DNA of 64,000 bases, from assembly GCA_963724735.1 (NCBI GenBank), contig CAVRVX010000029.1, forward strand, positions 1 through 64,000. Reading direction: 5' to 3'. Shown one piece after another: positions 1 through 7,867 of the stretch (position 1 is its first letter; each line of letters begins with the position of its first letter). The notes beneath the pieces are model-generated. The model saw only the letters and a program-made list of their open reading frames with translations. It searched no databases and was not told where the DNA came from. Position numbers and translations under genes: made by a program. The DNA is from Rhodoplanes sp963724735. Lineage in GTDB: Bacteria; Pseudomonadota; Alphaproteobacteria; Rhizobiales; Xanthobacteraceae.

Positions 1-2
1 CG

Positions 3-829
3 ACATTGATCAGCTATTTGCCCATTGTGCGAAGAGTCTTAACCGCGCATTTCGGGAACAAGGCGCTTCGCCTTCAGGATCTGCAGCCGCAGCACCTGCA
101 TCGGTTGATTCTTCGTCAAGTTCCGCGGGGCAGCCGCACCTATTCCAAGCTCATGGTCACGGCACTGCGCTGGTTCCTACGCTTCTTGTGCCAGCGCGGA
201 AGCACCAAGACTGACTTGGCCTCCGCCCTATTCGGGGTGGCGCACTGGCGATTGCGTCAGTACCCAAGTCGCTCCCGTCAGACCAGGTCGAGCAACTCCT
301 GCGTTGCTGCGATCGCAGCACTGCGTCCGGCCAGCGTGATTACGCAATCCTGCTGCTCTTGGCTCGCCTCGGGTTGCGCGGCGGCGAAGTGCTAGCCATG
401 ACCTTGGACGACTTGGACTGGGAGCGCGGCGAGATTCTCGTGCGCGGCAAAGGCCAGCGATTGGAACGATTGCCGTTGCCTAAAGATGTAGGCACTGCTC
501 TGGTTCACTATCTGCGTCAGGTTCGTCCAACGTGTTCGACACGCAAGGTCTTTATCCGCCTGAAAGCCCCGCGCCGCGGCCTTCGCCAAACCTCCATTTG
601 TTGTGTGGTTCGTCGCGCCCTCCAGCGCGCCGGATTGAACCCCGATTTCAAAGGGGCGCATTTGTTGCGACATTCTCTGGCCACCAAGATGCTGGGCCGA
701 GGTGCGTCTCTGGGTGAGATCGGTCAACTGCTTCGCCACCGGCAACCCACGACGACCCAGATCTACGCCAAGGTCGATATCAAAGCCCTGCGCGGTATTG
801 CCCTTCCGTGGATGGGAGGTGCGTCATGA
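3..829 (+). pseudogene. RIT tyrosine recombinase A, frameshifted and 5'-partial
   Basis: This is the first recombinase of the trio, cut by the window edge at its N-terminus. The reading frame changes near 253-256, in the stretch after the residues VAHWRL, which fits the loss of one base. The downstream part carries the catalytic domain: Arg in GLRGGEV, Lys in RGKGQR, HLLRHS as the H-x-x-R box, and Tyr in TTTQIYAK. The last bases overlap the next start codon (ATGA, 826-829), with a GGGAGGT ribosome site just upstream. Known RitA proteins are the longest of the three, so upstream codons are missing here. A sequencing error is possible, but many mobile genes in this island carry similar single-base shifts. 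Confidence 0.7.
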
Positions 830-1761
830 GTTCGTTGCAAACTGCGCTCGATGACTATCTCGCCGTGCGTCGCGCTCTGGGATACAAGTTGCTTCTGGAA
901 GGGCGCCTGTTGCGTCGATTTATCGAATTTGCCAAGCACGCGCGCGCTGATTACATCACCACCGAACTGGCCTTGAAGTGGGCAACCCGGCCGGCCCATG
1001 CGCAACCGTCCCAGTGGGCCAACCGCCTAGGAATGGTGCGCCGCTTCGCGCGGTACTGCCGCCCCAACGATCCGCGCACCGTTGTACCGCCGCCTGATTT
1101 GCTTCCGCATCAGTACCGTCGGGTGGCGCCCTACATCTACAGTGACCAGGAGATCATCCGTCTGCTCAAGGCGGCGCGGCAGTTGCCGTCTACGATCGGT
1201 TTGCGGCCCTACACCTTTGCCACGCTTTTCGGTTTATACGCCGCCAGCGGCCTGCGGGCCAACGAAGCATTGCGTCTCGATCGCGGCGACGTGGATCTGA
1301 TCAACGGCGTGCTGACAATTCGGGACACCAAATTCGGCAAAACAAGATACGTTCCCGTGCATCCTTCCACGCAACACGCTTTGCAACGCTACGCAAAACT
1401 TCGAGATCGCTTGTGTCCGACCCCGAGCAGTTCCAGATTCTTCCTCTCCGATCGTGGAACCCGCGTGACGTATGACACGCTGCGATGGACGTTTGTCAAA
1501 GTGTCTCGCCAGATCGGCCTGCGCGGCCCACGTGACTCGCACGGTCCCCGTCTGCATGGGTTACGCCACCGGCTGGCCATCAATACGCTTCTCAAGTGGC
1601 ATCGCCGCGGGGTCGATGTCGAGCGTCATCTGCCAGCGCTCAGTGCGTATTTAGGCCACGCACATGTCACTGACACGCAGTGGTACCTCACCGCGACCCC
1701 GCAGTTGCTGCGCTACGTGCTGCGGCGGGTGGAGCGATCCGAACGCAGGGGTCGTCCATGA
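826..1761 (+). CDS. RIT tyrosine recombinase B
   Basis: This is the second recombinase of the trio, 311 residues and intact. Tyrosine recombinase residues are visible: Arg144 (GLRANE), Lys near 169-172, His244-x-x-Arg247 (HGLRHR), His278 (YLGHAH) and the likely nucleophile Tyr287 (DTQWYL). The N-terminal 100 residues match a SAM-like core-binding region in position. The start is the ATG at 826 rather than the in-frame one at 808, because 826 overlaps the previous stop and has GGGAGGT 8 bases upstream. It probably works with its two neighbours to cut and rejoin element ends. With ritA broken, activity of the set is doubtful. Confidence 0.82.
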   Translation: MSSLQTALDDYLAVRRALGYKLLLEGRLLRRFIEFAKHARADYITTELALKWATRPAHAQPSQWANRLGMVRRFARYCRPNDPRTVVPPPDLLPHQYRRVAPYIYSDQEIIRLLKAARQLPSTIGLRPYTFATLFGLYAASGLRANEALRLDRGDVDLINGVLTIRDTKFGKTRYVPVHPSTQHALQRYAKLRDRLCPTPSSSRFFLSDRGTRVTYDTLRWTFVKVSRQIGLRGPRDSHGPRLHGLRHRLAINTLLKWHRRGVDVERHLPALSAYLGHAHVTDTQWYLTATPQLLRYVLRRVERSERRGRP

Positions 1762-2756
1762 AAGGAGCCAGCCAATTTCCCACTCTGTTGGAGTCATTCT
1801 TCATGGATCGACTGATGAGGCAGCGACAGGCGAGTCCCCACACCATCGCAAGCTACCGCGACACCTTTCGTTTGCTGATGCAATATGCACAGCAGCGGCT
1901 ACACAAAGCACCTTCACAGTTGACCATGCCGGATCTGGACACTCCGTTCCTCGGCGCCTTTCTCGATCATCTTGAGCAAAAACGCGATAACAGCGCCCGC
2001 AGCCGCAACGTGCGTCTCGCCGCCCTCCATTCGTTCTTTCGCTACGTTTCGTTGCATGCGCCGGAGTACAACGCCTTGGCGCAACGCGTGCTCGCCATGC
2101 AAAGTAAACGCTACGTGCGTCGACCGATTTGCTTTCTCACGCCGGTCGAAATTGAAGCTCTGCTCGCCGCGCCGGATCTCAACACCTGGAGCGGACGACG
2201 CGATCGAGCCCTGTTGCTGCTGGCCGTGCAGACCGGATTGCGCGCGGCAGAACTCACCGGCTTGCGCTGTGAGAACATCGCATTGAGCGGCGGTGCGCAC
2301 GTGCAGTGCTTGGGCAAAGGACGCAAAAGCCGGTGCACCCCGCTTCGCAAAGAGACCGTCGCAGTGCTGCGCAGTTGGCTGCGAGAACGTGAGGGGCAAG
2401 CTTCCGATCCGGTCTTTCCAACCACACGAGGCCAGGCCTTAGGTCATGACGGCTTGGAATACCTGCTCAACAAACACCTGGTTGTGGCTCGCCGTCATTG
2501 TCCCTCCCTGAACAAAAAACGCATCACGCCCCATTCCTTGAGGCACTCGCTCGCGATGAACCTTCTTCATCACGGTGCCGATCGTTCCGTTATCGCTCTC
2601 TGGCTAGGCCACGAAGACGTCCAAACCACGTCGATTTACCTACAGGCCGACATGCGGATCAAAGAGCAGGCGTTGGCTAAGACTACGGCCACGCGGGCTC
2701 GCGCCTCTCGCTACCAGCCCACCGATCGTGTTTTGGCCTTCCTGAAAACGCTCTGA
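1758..2756 (+). CDS. RIT tyrosine recombinase C
   Basis: This is the third recombinase, 332 residues. Catalytic signature: Arg162 (TGLRAAEL), Lys187/190 (GKGRKSR), His259-x-x-Arg262 (HSLRHS), His285 (WLGHED) and Tyr294 (TSIYLQ). The N-terminal segment of about 20-110 has the XerC/D-like SAM fold pattern (SPHTIASYRD). Translation is coupled to ritB through the ATGA overlap at 1758-1761. An in-frame upstream ATG at 1680 lies inside ritB and was not chosen. All key residues are present, so the protein may be functional on its own even though ritA is damaged. Confidence 0.82.
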   Translation: MKGASQFPTLLESFFMDRLMRQRQASPHTIASYRDTFRLLMQYAQQRLHKAPSQLTMPDLDTPFLGAFLDHLEQKRDNSARSRNVRLAALHSFFRYVSLHAPEYNALAQRVLAMQSKRYVRRPICFLTPVEIEALLAAPDLNTWSGRRDRALLLLAVQTGLRAAELTGLRCENIALSGGAHVQCLGKGRKSRCTPLRKETVAVLRSWLREREGQASDPVFPTTRGQALGHDGLEYLLNKHLVVARRHCPSLNKKRITPHSLRHSLAMNLLHHGADRSVIALWLGHEDVQTTSIYLQADMRIKEQALAKTTATRARASRYQPTDRVLAFLKTL

Positions 2757-2877
2757 TTATTCCGCCAATCTTGTACCCACGACCCCGCGATTCTCCGGGA
2801 AATACATCCGTTGCACGTCAGTTGCCGGAATAATCCGGGTGCCGGAATTATGCCGTTAATTCCGTTGGCGGAATTAT
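2756..2877. repeat. RIT right-end repeat block
   Basis: Immediately after the ritC stop, a 13-mer ATTATTCCGCCAA (2756-2768) is followed by three copies of its near reverse complement: TTGCCGGAATAAT (2822-2834), GTGCCGGAATTAT (2839-2851) and TTGGCGGAATTAT (2865-2877). Each differs from the reverse complement of the first by one to three bases. One inverted and three direct copies in 122 bp suggest a recombinase-binding terminus. The RIT family is known to end in inverted repeats. The exact cut site is inferred from the jump into ritB-like coding sequence at 2878. Confidence 0.55.
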
Positions 2878-3069
2878 CGTCACCGTTTCGCCGTCACGCG
2901 TCTTGCCGTCTGGCATCGGGAGAAGGCCGACGTGCAAGCGCTGTTGCCCTTGCTGGCGACTTACCTCGGTCACGCCCGCTACACCGATACCGCCTATTAC
3001 GTCACCGGCACGGCGGATCTGCTGGGCATGGCAGCCGAGCGCGCATTTGTCGGTGGAGGTGTCGCATGA
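2878..3069 (+). pseudogene. RIT recombinase B, C-terminal fragment
   Basis: The coding remnant starts inside the conserved H-x-L-R-H catalytic box: the first codons read R-H-R-F-A-V. It continues through TYLGHARYTDTAYY, which holds the second active-site His and the catalytic Tyr, to a TGA at 3067-3069. The N-terminal 240 or so residues are missing because the first RIT element ends at 2877. The stop codon overlaps the ATG of the next gene, as in the intact trio upstream. Confidence 0.7.
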
Positions 3070-4070
3070 GCGCGCATCCCTCGCTCGCGCCACTGCTGGA
3101 GTTGTTCTTCCGCAACCGGCTCGCCAAGCAGCGGAACGCGAGCCCGTCGACGATCACCAGCTACCGCGATGCCTTGCGCATGCTGATCCTGTTCGCCACC
3201 GAACAGACCGGGCGCAAGCCGTCGCATTGGCGGTCGAGGATTTCGACTGCGACTTGGTTCTCGCGTTCCTGGACGAGATCGAGAAGAAGCGGAAGAACAC
3301 GATCCAGACACGCAATGCGCGTCTCACGGCGATCCGGTCGTTCTTCCACCATGTGGCGGCGAACGATCCCGCGTCGCTCGGTATTGCGCAGCGTGTGCTC
3401 GTTATCCCCGTCAAGAAGTCGCACACCGAGGTGACGCATCACCTCGCCCGACAGGAACTTGATGCTCTGATTGACGCGCCGGACCAGCGAACGCGCCGCG
3501 GCCGTCGAGATCGGACATTGCTACTTTTCCTCGCGCGAACCGGCGCGCGCGTTTCCGAAGCGCTCGGGGTCGACGCCTGCGATCTTCAGCTCGATCGGCC
3601 GCGACCACAGGTGCTCCTGCGCGGCAAGGGACGCAAGGAACGGATCGTGCCGATCCCCGAGGATCTCGCAAGCGCTGCAGGCGTTGATGAGCGAGCGTGG
3701 CCTTGGAAGCCATGAGGCGAAATCGCTTTTCGTCGGCACACATGGAGCGCGCCTGACACGTTTCGGGGCGACGCACATCGTGCGGCGGGCGGTCGCCACG
3801 GCTACGGCGAACACGCCGGAACTGGCGCGTAAATCCATTTCGCCACATGTCCTGCGCCACACGCTCGCGATGACGCTGCTGCAGTCCGGGGTGGATCTCC
3901 TGACCATCCAGGCCTGGTTGGGGCATTCGCAAGTCGCCACCACGCATCGCTACGCCGCGGCCGACGTCGAGATGATGCGACACGGACTACACAAGGCGGG
4001 TGTTGCGGGCAACCAACCGGCGCGGTTTCAGCCCAAAGATGCAGTGCTGCAGCTGCTCGACAGTATCTGA
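3066..4070 (+). pseudogene. RIT recombinase C with two frameshifts
   Basis: The protein starts MSAHPSLAPLLELFF and can be followed in three frames. The first frame runs to about 3230, the second to about 3690 (it holds ARTGARVSEAL with the catalytic Arg and GKGRKER), and the third to 4070 (it holds HVLRHT, WLGHSQ and the Tyr in TTHRYAAAD). Two single-base shifts therefore separate an otherwise complete recombinase of about 334 residues. It is a relative of ritC upstream, but from another lineage. Confidence 0.75.
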
Positions 4071-4072
4071 TA

Positions 4073-4137
4073 ATATGTGGCGGCAAAGCCCACGATCGCC
4101 GCGGAATCACGCGCTACGGGAACACGCCGCCACATAT
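4073..4137. repeat. 12-bp inverted repeat after the second ritC
   Basis: ATATGTGGCGGC at 4073-4084 is mirrored exactly by GCCGCCACATAT at 4126-4137, with a 41-base spacer. It starts two bases after the ritC stop. It may be the right terminus or recombinase-binding site of the older RIT element. A transcription hairpin is an alternative, but there is no T-run. Confidence 0.5.
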
Positions 4138-4154
4138 CCACACCCGACACATAT

Positions 4155-4272
4155 GAAGGGATCCTTCTTCAGGTGTTCCTGGATCAGCGTCGCAAGTCCA
4201 TCGAGCCCCCTTGCGCATATCGGTATAGCCGAGCGCCAGGTGCACCTTCACGCCTGCCGGGACGACGATCAT
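4155..4272 (-). pseudogene. IS66 TnpB N-terminal fragment, frameshifted
   Basis: From the ATG at 4272 the product starts MIVVPAGVKVHLALGYTDMR, the highly conserved opening of IS66 Orf2 (TnpB). An extra G in a run of five near 4205-4210 shifts the frame. After correction the protein continues with KGLDGLATLIQEHLKKDPF and then loses similarity at about 4155. About 80 residues of a normal 115-residue TnpB are gone. Confidence 0.65.
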
Positions 4273-5173
4273 GATGCCTTCTCCTTACCGGCGAACTGCC
4301 GTTTCACCTCCGCCGGACTGCTGCCGGCCGGCGCAAAGACGCGCCGTCCATCTTCCAGTTCGAACGTCGTCATCCCGTTCGGCGGCCGCACGAGATCGCG
4401 CAACGCCGCGAGCGCCGGCACCTTATTCGTCGCGCCGTCGGCGAGCGCCACCGTCGCCAGTTGCGGCGCATTTCGGGCGGTCAGACCGAACTGGACCCGC
4501 CAGCGGAACAGCAGGCTGGTGGCGATGCCATGGCGGCGACAGACCTCCGCCACCGCTACACCAGGCTTCTCGGTCTCTTGCAACATCGCCCGCTTCTGCT
4601 CGTCAGTGAAGCGGCACCGGTTCGACCGCCCGCCCGTCCACCGCTTGCTCTGTCAAGCGGTATGTGCGCCGCGCGCAATTAGCAGCGCTGCTTAATTGAG
4701 CCCGGGCACTCGGATGAAGCAGGCTTCGCCAGTCCATTTCGTCGCCGGATCTTCGAGGCGATCGCGCCAGATGCGCAGCGCATGTGGCGACAGACCGAGC
4801 GCCGCGGCGTACTCGGCATGCCCCATGCCGCTGAAGTTCATCGCTTCGACATGCATGCTCCAGAACGCCCGAAGAGCAATCGGTTTGCTGTCCGTGCGCA
4901 CGCCGTAACGATAGCGCGGCGGCCTCTGTGCTTCGACCGCGCCTTCTTGCCCTGTCGTTCAAGCTTTTCCAGGCGCAAATTCCGCAGACGTGCCTTGCGT
5001 TTGCGCAGATCTTCCGGGCTCACCAGATGACGCGCCCACAACATGAACGATCTCGTCGAAATATCGCGTCGGCGGCAATATTCCTCGACGTCTTGATGGC
5101 CAGCGTACCAGGTCGCGACGTGGTTCGACCAGTACGGGTTGTTGGCCTTTGCAAAGGAACGATGTGGTGCCAC
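4269..5173 (-). pseudogene. IS66 transposase accessory protein TnpA, frameshifted
   Basis: The N-terminal part (from 5173, MAPHRSFAKANNPYW) and a middle part (LSPHALRIWRDRL) carry two helix-turn-helix-like segments. The C-terminal part (to 4269, VCRRHGIATSLLFRWR) has the classic IS66 Orf1 helix-turn-helix. These parts sit in different frames, with shifts near 4890 and 4600-4690. The TGA at 4269-4271 overlaps the tnpB ATG, as is typical of the family. A GGAGGA ribosome site precedes the start. IS66 TnpA proteins are usually 100-150 residues, so this is a long variant with repeated DNA-binding segments. Confidence 0.65.
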
Positions 5174-5466
5174 CGGAGATCCTCCACAGCAGTAGAGAAC
5201 CCGAAATGGAACGAGAACACACTATCGAACAGACGTGCAGGACTCGGACGCTTACCAGGGCGAGTCGGCCAGATAAAGCGAACTGCGTTCGCACGCCATT
5301 CTGACTTAAGTATTTGTCTGCACATAGCTTTTTAGAGAGATACTGCCGCTCTCTTTGGGCAATTGGGGAGACTGTTCGTTTCCCTGCCCTTCTTTCTCCC
5401 GCAAGTTCAAGGTCCTATGAGGGAGATACTTGCCGGCGTGCGCCTAACTGCCCAATTTCGACGATT

Positions 5467-6567
5467 ATGGCACAGGACGAAGACCGCTTCGAGCCGCGGC
5501 TGGGACGCGCCCGGCGTGACAAGGTTCGGACCCCGACGACGCTGCGCACGGCGCTGATGGGCCGCGTCGCCCGCGCCGGCGGCAATCCGCGCCGGCTGCT
5601 GAGCACCCTGTCCCGAATTTCGGTACAGTCGGCGTTACCACCACCGTCGCCGGGCCGGTTCAACGCACGCGGCCGAGGGGCGAAGATCGCCGCCACCTTC
5701 CCGCGCGGTTTGGGGTGGTCGTTCGATCGACGATCCGGCACGCGCGTGCGGCCCCGTCGCGTGACGGTGAAGGTCCGGATCGTGAAGGCCGAAGGAAAGG
5801 CCGGCGGATACAGGCCCATCTGCGCTACCTGGAGCGCGAGGGCGTCGGCCGCGAGGGCCGGCTCTATTCGACCTTCACCGACGAGGCGGACCGCGACGCG
5901 TTCATCGAACGCGGGCTGGAGGACCGCCAAGCTGGAAGCGATCCGGCGCGCGACCGGCGCTGTCGAACGGGAACGGGATGGAACCTGGACGATCGCGCCC
6001 GACCACCTGGACCGGGTCAGGGACTATGAGCAGCGACTTGCACAAGCGCGGCCCGTCGCGATCGAGACCCTATCCACTTTGCCGATCGAGCGGCAGATCG
6101 GAGCGGAGGGGGCGACCTGGCTTGACCGTCAGGTCATCCGCGAGGTGAATCATGAGCGTGCCGACCACGGCTTCGGCCGCGACGTTCACCAGGCGTTGGT
6201 ACGCCGGCAGCAATGGCTGATCGAGCAGGGGCTGATGCAGCGCGACGGCAACGATGTCCTCTTCCGGAAGGATATCCTGAATGTGCTCCAGCAACGGGAA
6301 CTGCGGCAGGTCGGAGACCAACTCTCCGCCCAGATCGGGAAGAGATTCGTCGACGCGATTCCCGGCGTCAGCGTCGACGGCGTCTATCGCCAAGCGGTCG
6401 ATTTGGCGAGCGGACGCTTCGCCGTGATCGAAAAATCGCTGGAATTCACGCTGGTCCCCTGGAGACCGGTGCTGGAGCGCCACATTGGGCGCGCCGTTTC
6501 AGGCATTCCGCGTGGCGACGATTTTGATTGGACGATCGGCCGCGGACGCAGCGGACCGTCCTTGTGA
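5467..6567 (+). pseudogene. DUF3363 relaxase, frameshifted and internally deleted
   Basis: The opening MAQDEDRFEPRLGR and the basic region that follows resemble VirD2/TraI-type relaxases with a DUF3363 tail, found in Hyphomicrobiales conjugative elements. Near 5810 the protein moves to another frame (AHLRYLEREGVGREGRLYST), which is the usual first relaxase motif region. Around 5930 it jumps straight to the C-terminal DUF3363 part (GATWLDRQVI, ASGRFAVIEK, LVPWRPVLERHIGR). The stretch between, which in this family holds the metal-binding histidines and the nickase core, is absent. It normally nicks the origin of transfer; this copy cannot. Confidence 0.65.
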
Positions 6568-6698
6568 AGCTCTTTGTCCAGCGGAAGCGTAGGAGAGCGT
6601 AGATGAGGTCTCTAACGCTTGGATTTGTCCAGGCGTATTCTAGGCTACGGCCGCGCCACCGAGTGCAGCCACGACCATCTTCGAATCAGGATTGAACG

Positions 6699-7118
6699 AT
6701 GATCCGCGGCAAGACACGTCACCAGTTGTTTCTTCCCGACGAGATGAGCCGGCGCCTCACCGCCATGGCAAAAAGCAAGAAACGATCACGATCCGACCTG
6801 CTGTTGGAGATGGTTGAAGCCTATATGAACCGGCGATCGGCTTCGCAAGCGGAAGACCGCTTGGGCGCAAAGCTGGACCGCCTTGCTCGCGAGGTGAGCA
6901 AGACCAACGACGAGTGCGTCGTCATCGGCCACAGCCTTTATCGCTTCATCCGTCACCAGCTAATCTACGCCGCCGCCTTGCCCGCGCCCGGCGAGGATGC
7001 AAAAGCGCTGGGCGAGAAGCGGTTTCAGGTTTTTCTCGATTCCGTCGCCCAGATGCTTGCCAAGAGCGCCGACAACGACAACGAGCCTCCCGAGGCAAGC
7101 AAGGCCGACGAAGCATGA
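6699..7118 (+). CDS. ribbon-helix-helix (CopG-like) conjugation-associated protein
   Basis: The product has 139 residues. The N-terminal 45 residues (HQLFLPDEMSRRLTAMAK, then SRSDLLLEMVEAYM) fit a ribbon-helix-helix DNA-binding domain. The rest is helical, with a charged, Asp/Glu-rich tail. Small CopG-type genes of this kind normally lie between relaxase/coupling-protein genes and the trb mating-pair operon in Hyphomicrobiales conjugative elements. Here it follows a dead relaxase, and no trb genes are left. It probably once regulated transfer genes. The frame is intact. Confidence 0.6.
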   Translation: MIRGKTRHQLFLPDEMSRRLTAMAKSKKRSRSDLLLEMVEAYMNRRSASQAEDRLGAKLDRLAREVSKTNDECVVIGHSLYRFIRHQLIYAAALPAPGEDAKALGEKRFQVFLDSVAQMLAKSADNDNEPPEASKADEA

Positions 7119-7332
7119 TCCTTCGGCCCGCCGCCCGAGCGGCGCGGTGGATTTCCATTGGTGCTTGCCGGCAAGCAGGCCGGACCGCGTCGGGCGTCAA
7201 GGCTGGCGCTTCGCGCTACCGCGCAAGGCGCGGCTGCGGCCTTGACAGCCCGCCTCAACCGGCCCGGCAAAAGCTCGCCAAGCACCAATGGATAATCAGG
7301 AAGCGAGACGCTTCCCATTCTGACGAAAGGGC

Positions 7333-7566
7333 ATCTCCGGCGCCAGCGTAATCCTGCGGCCGGGCGTGCGGGCGCTGTTGCAGGACGCACAGCGCGGCCG
7401 GTTCGAGATCGTGCTGGCCGAGGCTCTGGACCGTGTGAGCCGCGACCAGGCCGACGTGGCGACGCTGTTCAAGCACCTGCGCTTCGCCGGCGTGCAGATC
7501 GTCACCTTGAGCGAGGGCGAGATCACCGAACTGCATGTCGACCTCAAGGGCACGATGAATGCATGT
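7333..7566 (+). pseudogene. serine recombinase (resolvase) N-terminal fragment
   Basis: About 78 codons read ISGASVILRPGVRALLQ, then EALDRVSRDQADVATLFKHL and VTLSEGEITELHV, ending with KGTMNA. This is the middle of a resolvase/invertase catalytic domain, including the EALDRxSRD motif. The beginning with the catalytic serine and everything after about residue 120 are missing. The 3' break abuts a tyrosine recombinase fragment on the other strand. The usable open frame starts at 7366 with GTG, but similarity begins at 7333. Confidence 0.65.
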
Positions 7567-7864
7567 CCGGGTTGAAGACGCCCGGCACGAGCTGCCGCCG
7601 GCCAATCACTCGGCAGGCGGACGGCCGGCACCCGAGATAGGCGGCAATCGCATCCCCGACGTCTTGCGGCAGCGGCAGGCGGACTTCGTAGCGCGACTTG
7701 CCCGAGACCCGTAGTGAGCCCGTCTGCCACTCGATGTCGACGAGATGGAGTTGCGCAACGTCGCCTGCCCTCAGCCCGAGCCGCGCCAGGAACAGGACGA
7801 TCGCGCGATCACGCCGGCGCGCACGTGGTCGGCCTCGAAGGTCTCGATTGTGAATCGTATGCAA
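7544..7864 (-). pseudogene. tyrosine recombinase fragment
   Basis: The segment RDRAIVLFLARLGLRAGDVAQLHLVDIEW holds the first catalytic Arg, and GKSRYEVRLPLPQDVGDAI the beta-hairpin Lys region. The H-x-x-R box and catalytic Tyr are not found, because similarity ends near 7590 at the junction with the resolvase scrap. It is related to recombinases that accompany ISs and RIT elements, but not clearly to either trio at the left of the window. Confidence 0.55.
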
Positions 7865-7867
7865 GAG

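Larger units (their letters stand above)
3..2877 (+). mobile_element. RIT element (recombinases in trio), left end outside window
   Basis: Three consecutive tyrosine recombinase genes lie on one strand and are joined by ATGA stop/start overlaps at 826-829 and 1758-1761. This is the hallmark of RIT elements (ritA, ritB, ritC). The element seems to end at about 2877, after a block of repeated 13-mers that follows ritC. The sequence immediately after that point is the middle of a second ritB-like gene, so this copy appears to have inserted into an older RIT element. The first gene is frameshifted, so the trio is probably inactive. Its left end lies outside the window. Confidence 0.75.
2878..4137 (+). 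mobile_element. older RIT element remnant, interrupted by the first RIT
   Basis: The end of a second ritB and a complete but broken ritC lie directly downstream of the first RIT element, again joined by an ATGA overlap (3066-3069). Their proteins differ clearly from those of the first trio, so this is a different RIT lineage rather than a tandem duplication. The left part (ritA and most of ritB) is not in the window. A 12-bp inverted repeat at 4073-4137 may be part of its right end. Confidence 0.6.
4155..5255 (-). mobile_element. IS66-family remnant
   Basis: On the minus strand this holds the left end, the tnpA gene and the first part of tnpB of an IS66-type element. The end reads GTAAGCG from 5255 inward, the usual IS66 terminal bases. 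Similarity to TnpB stops at about 4155, where the RIT sequence begins. tnpB beyond that point, tnpC and the right end are lost. No target duplication can be checked, because only one end remains. Confidence 0.65.
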
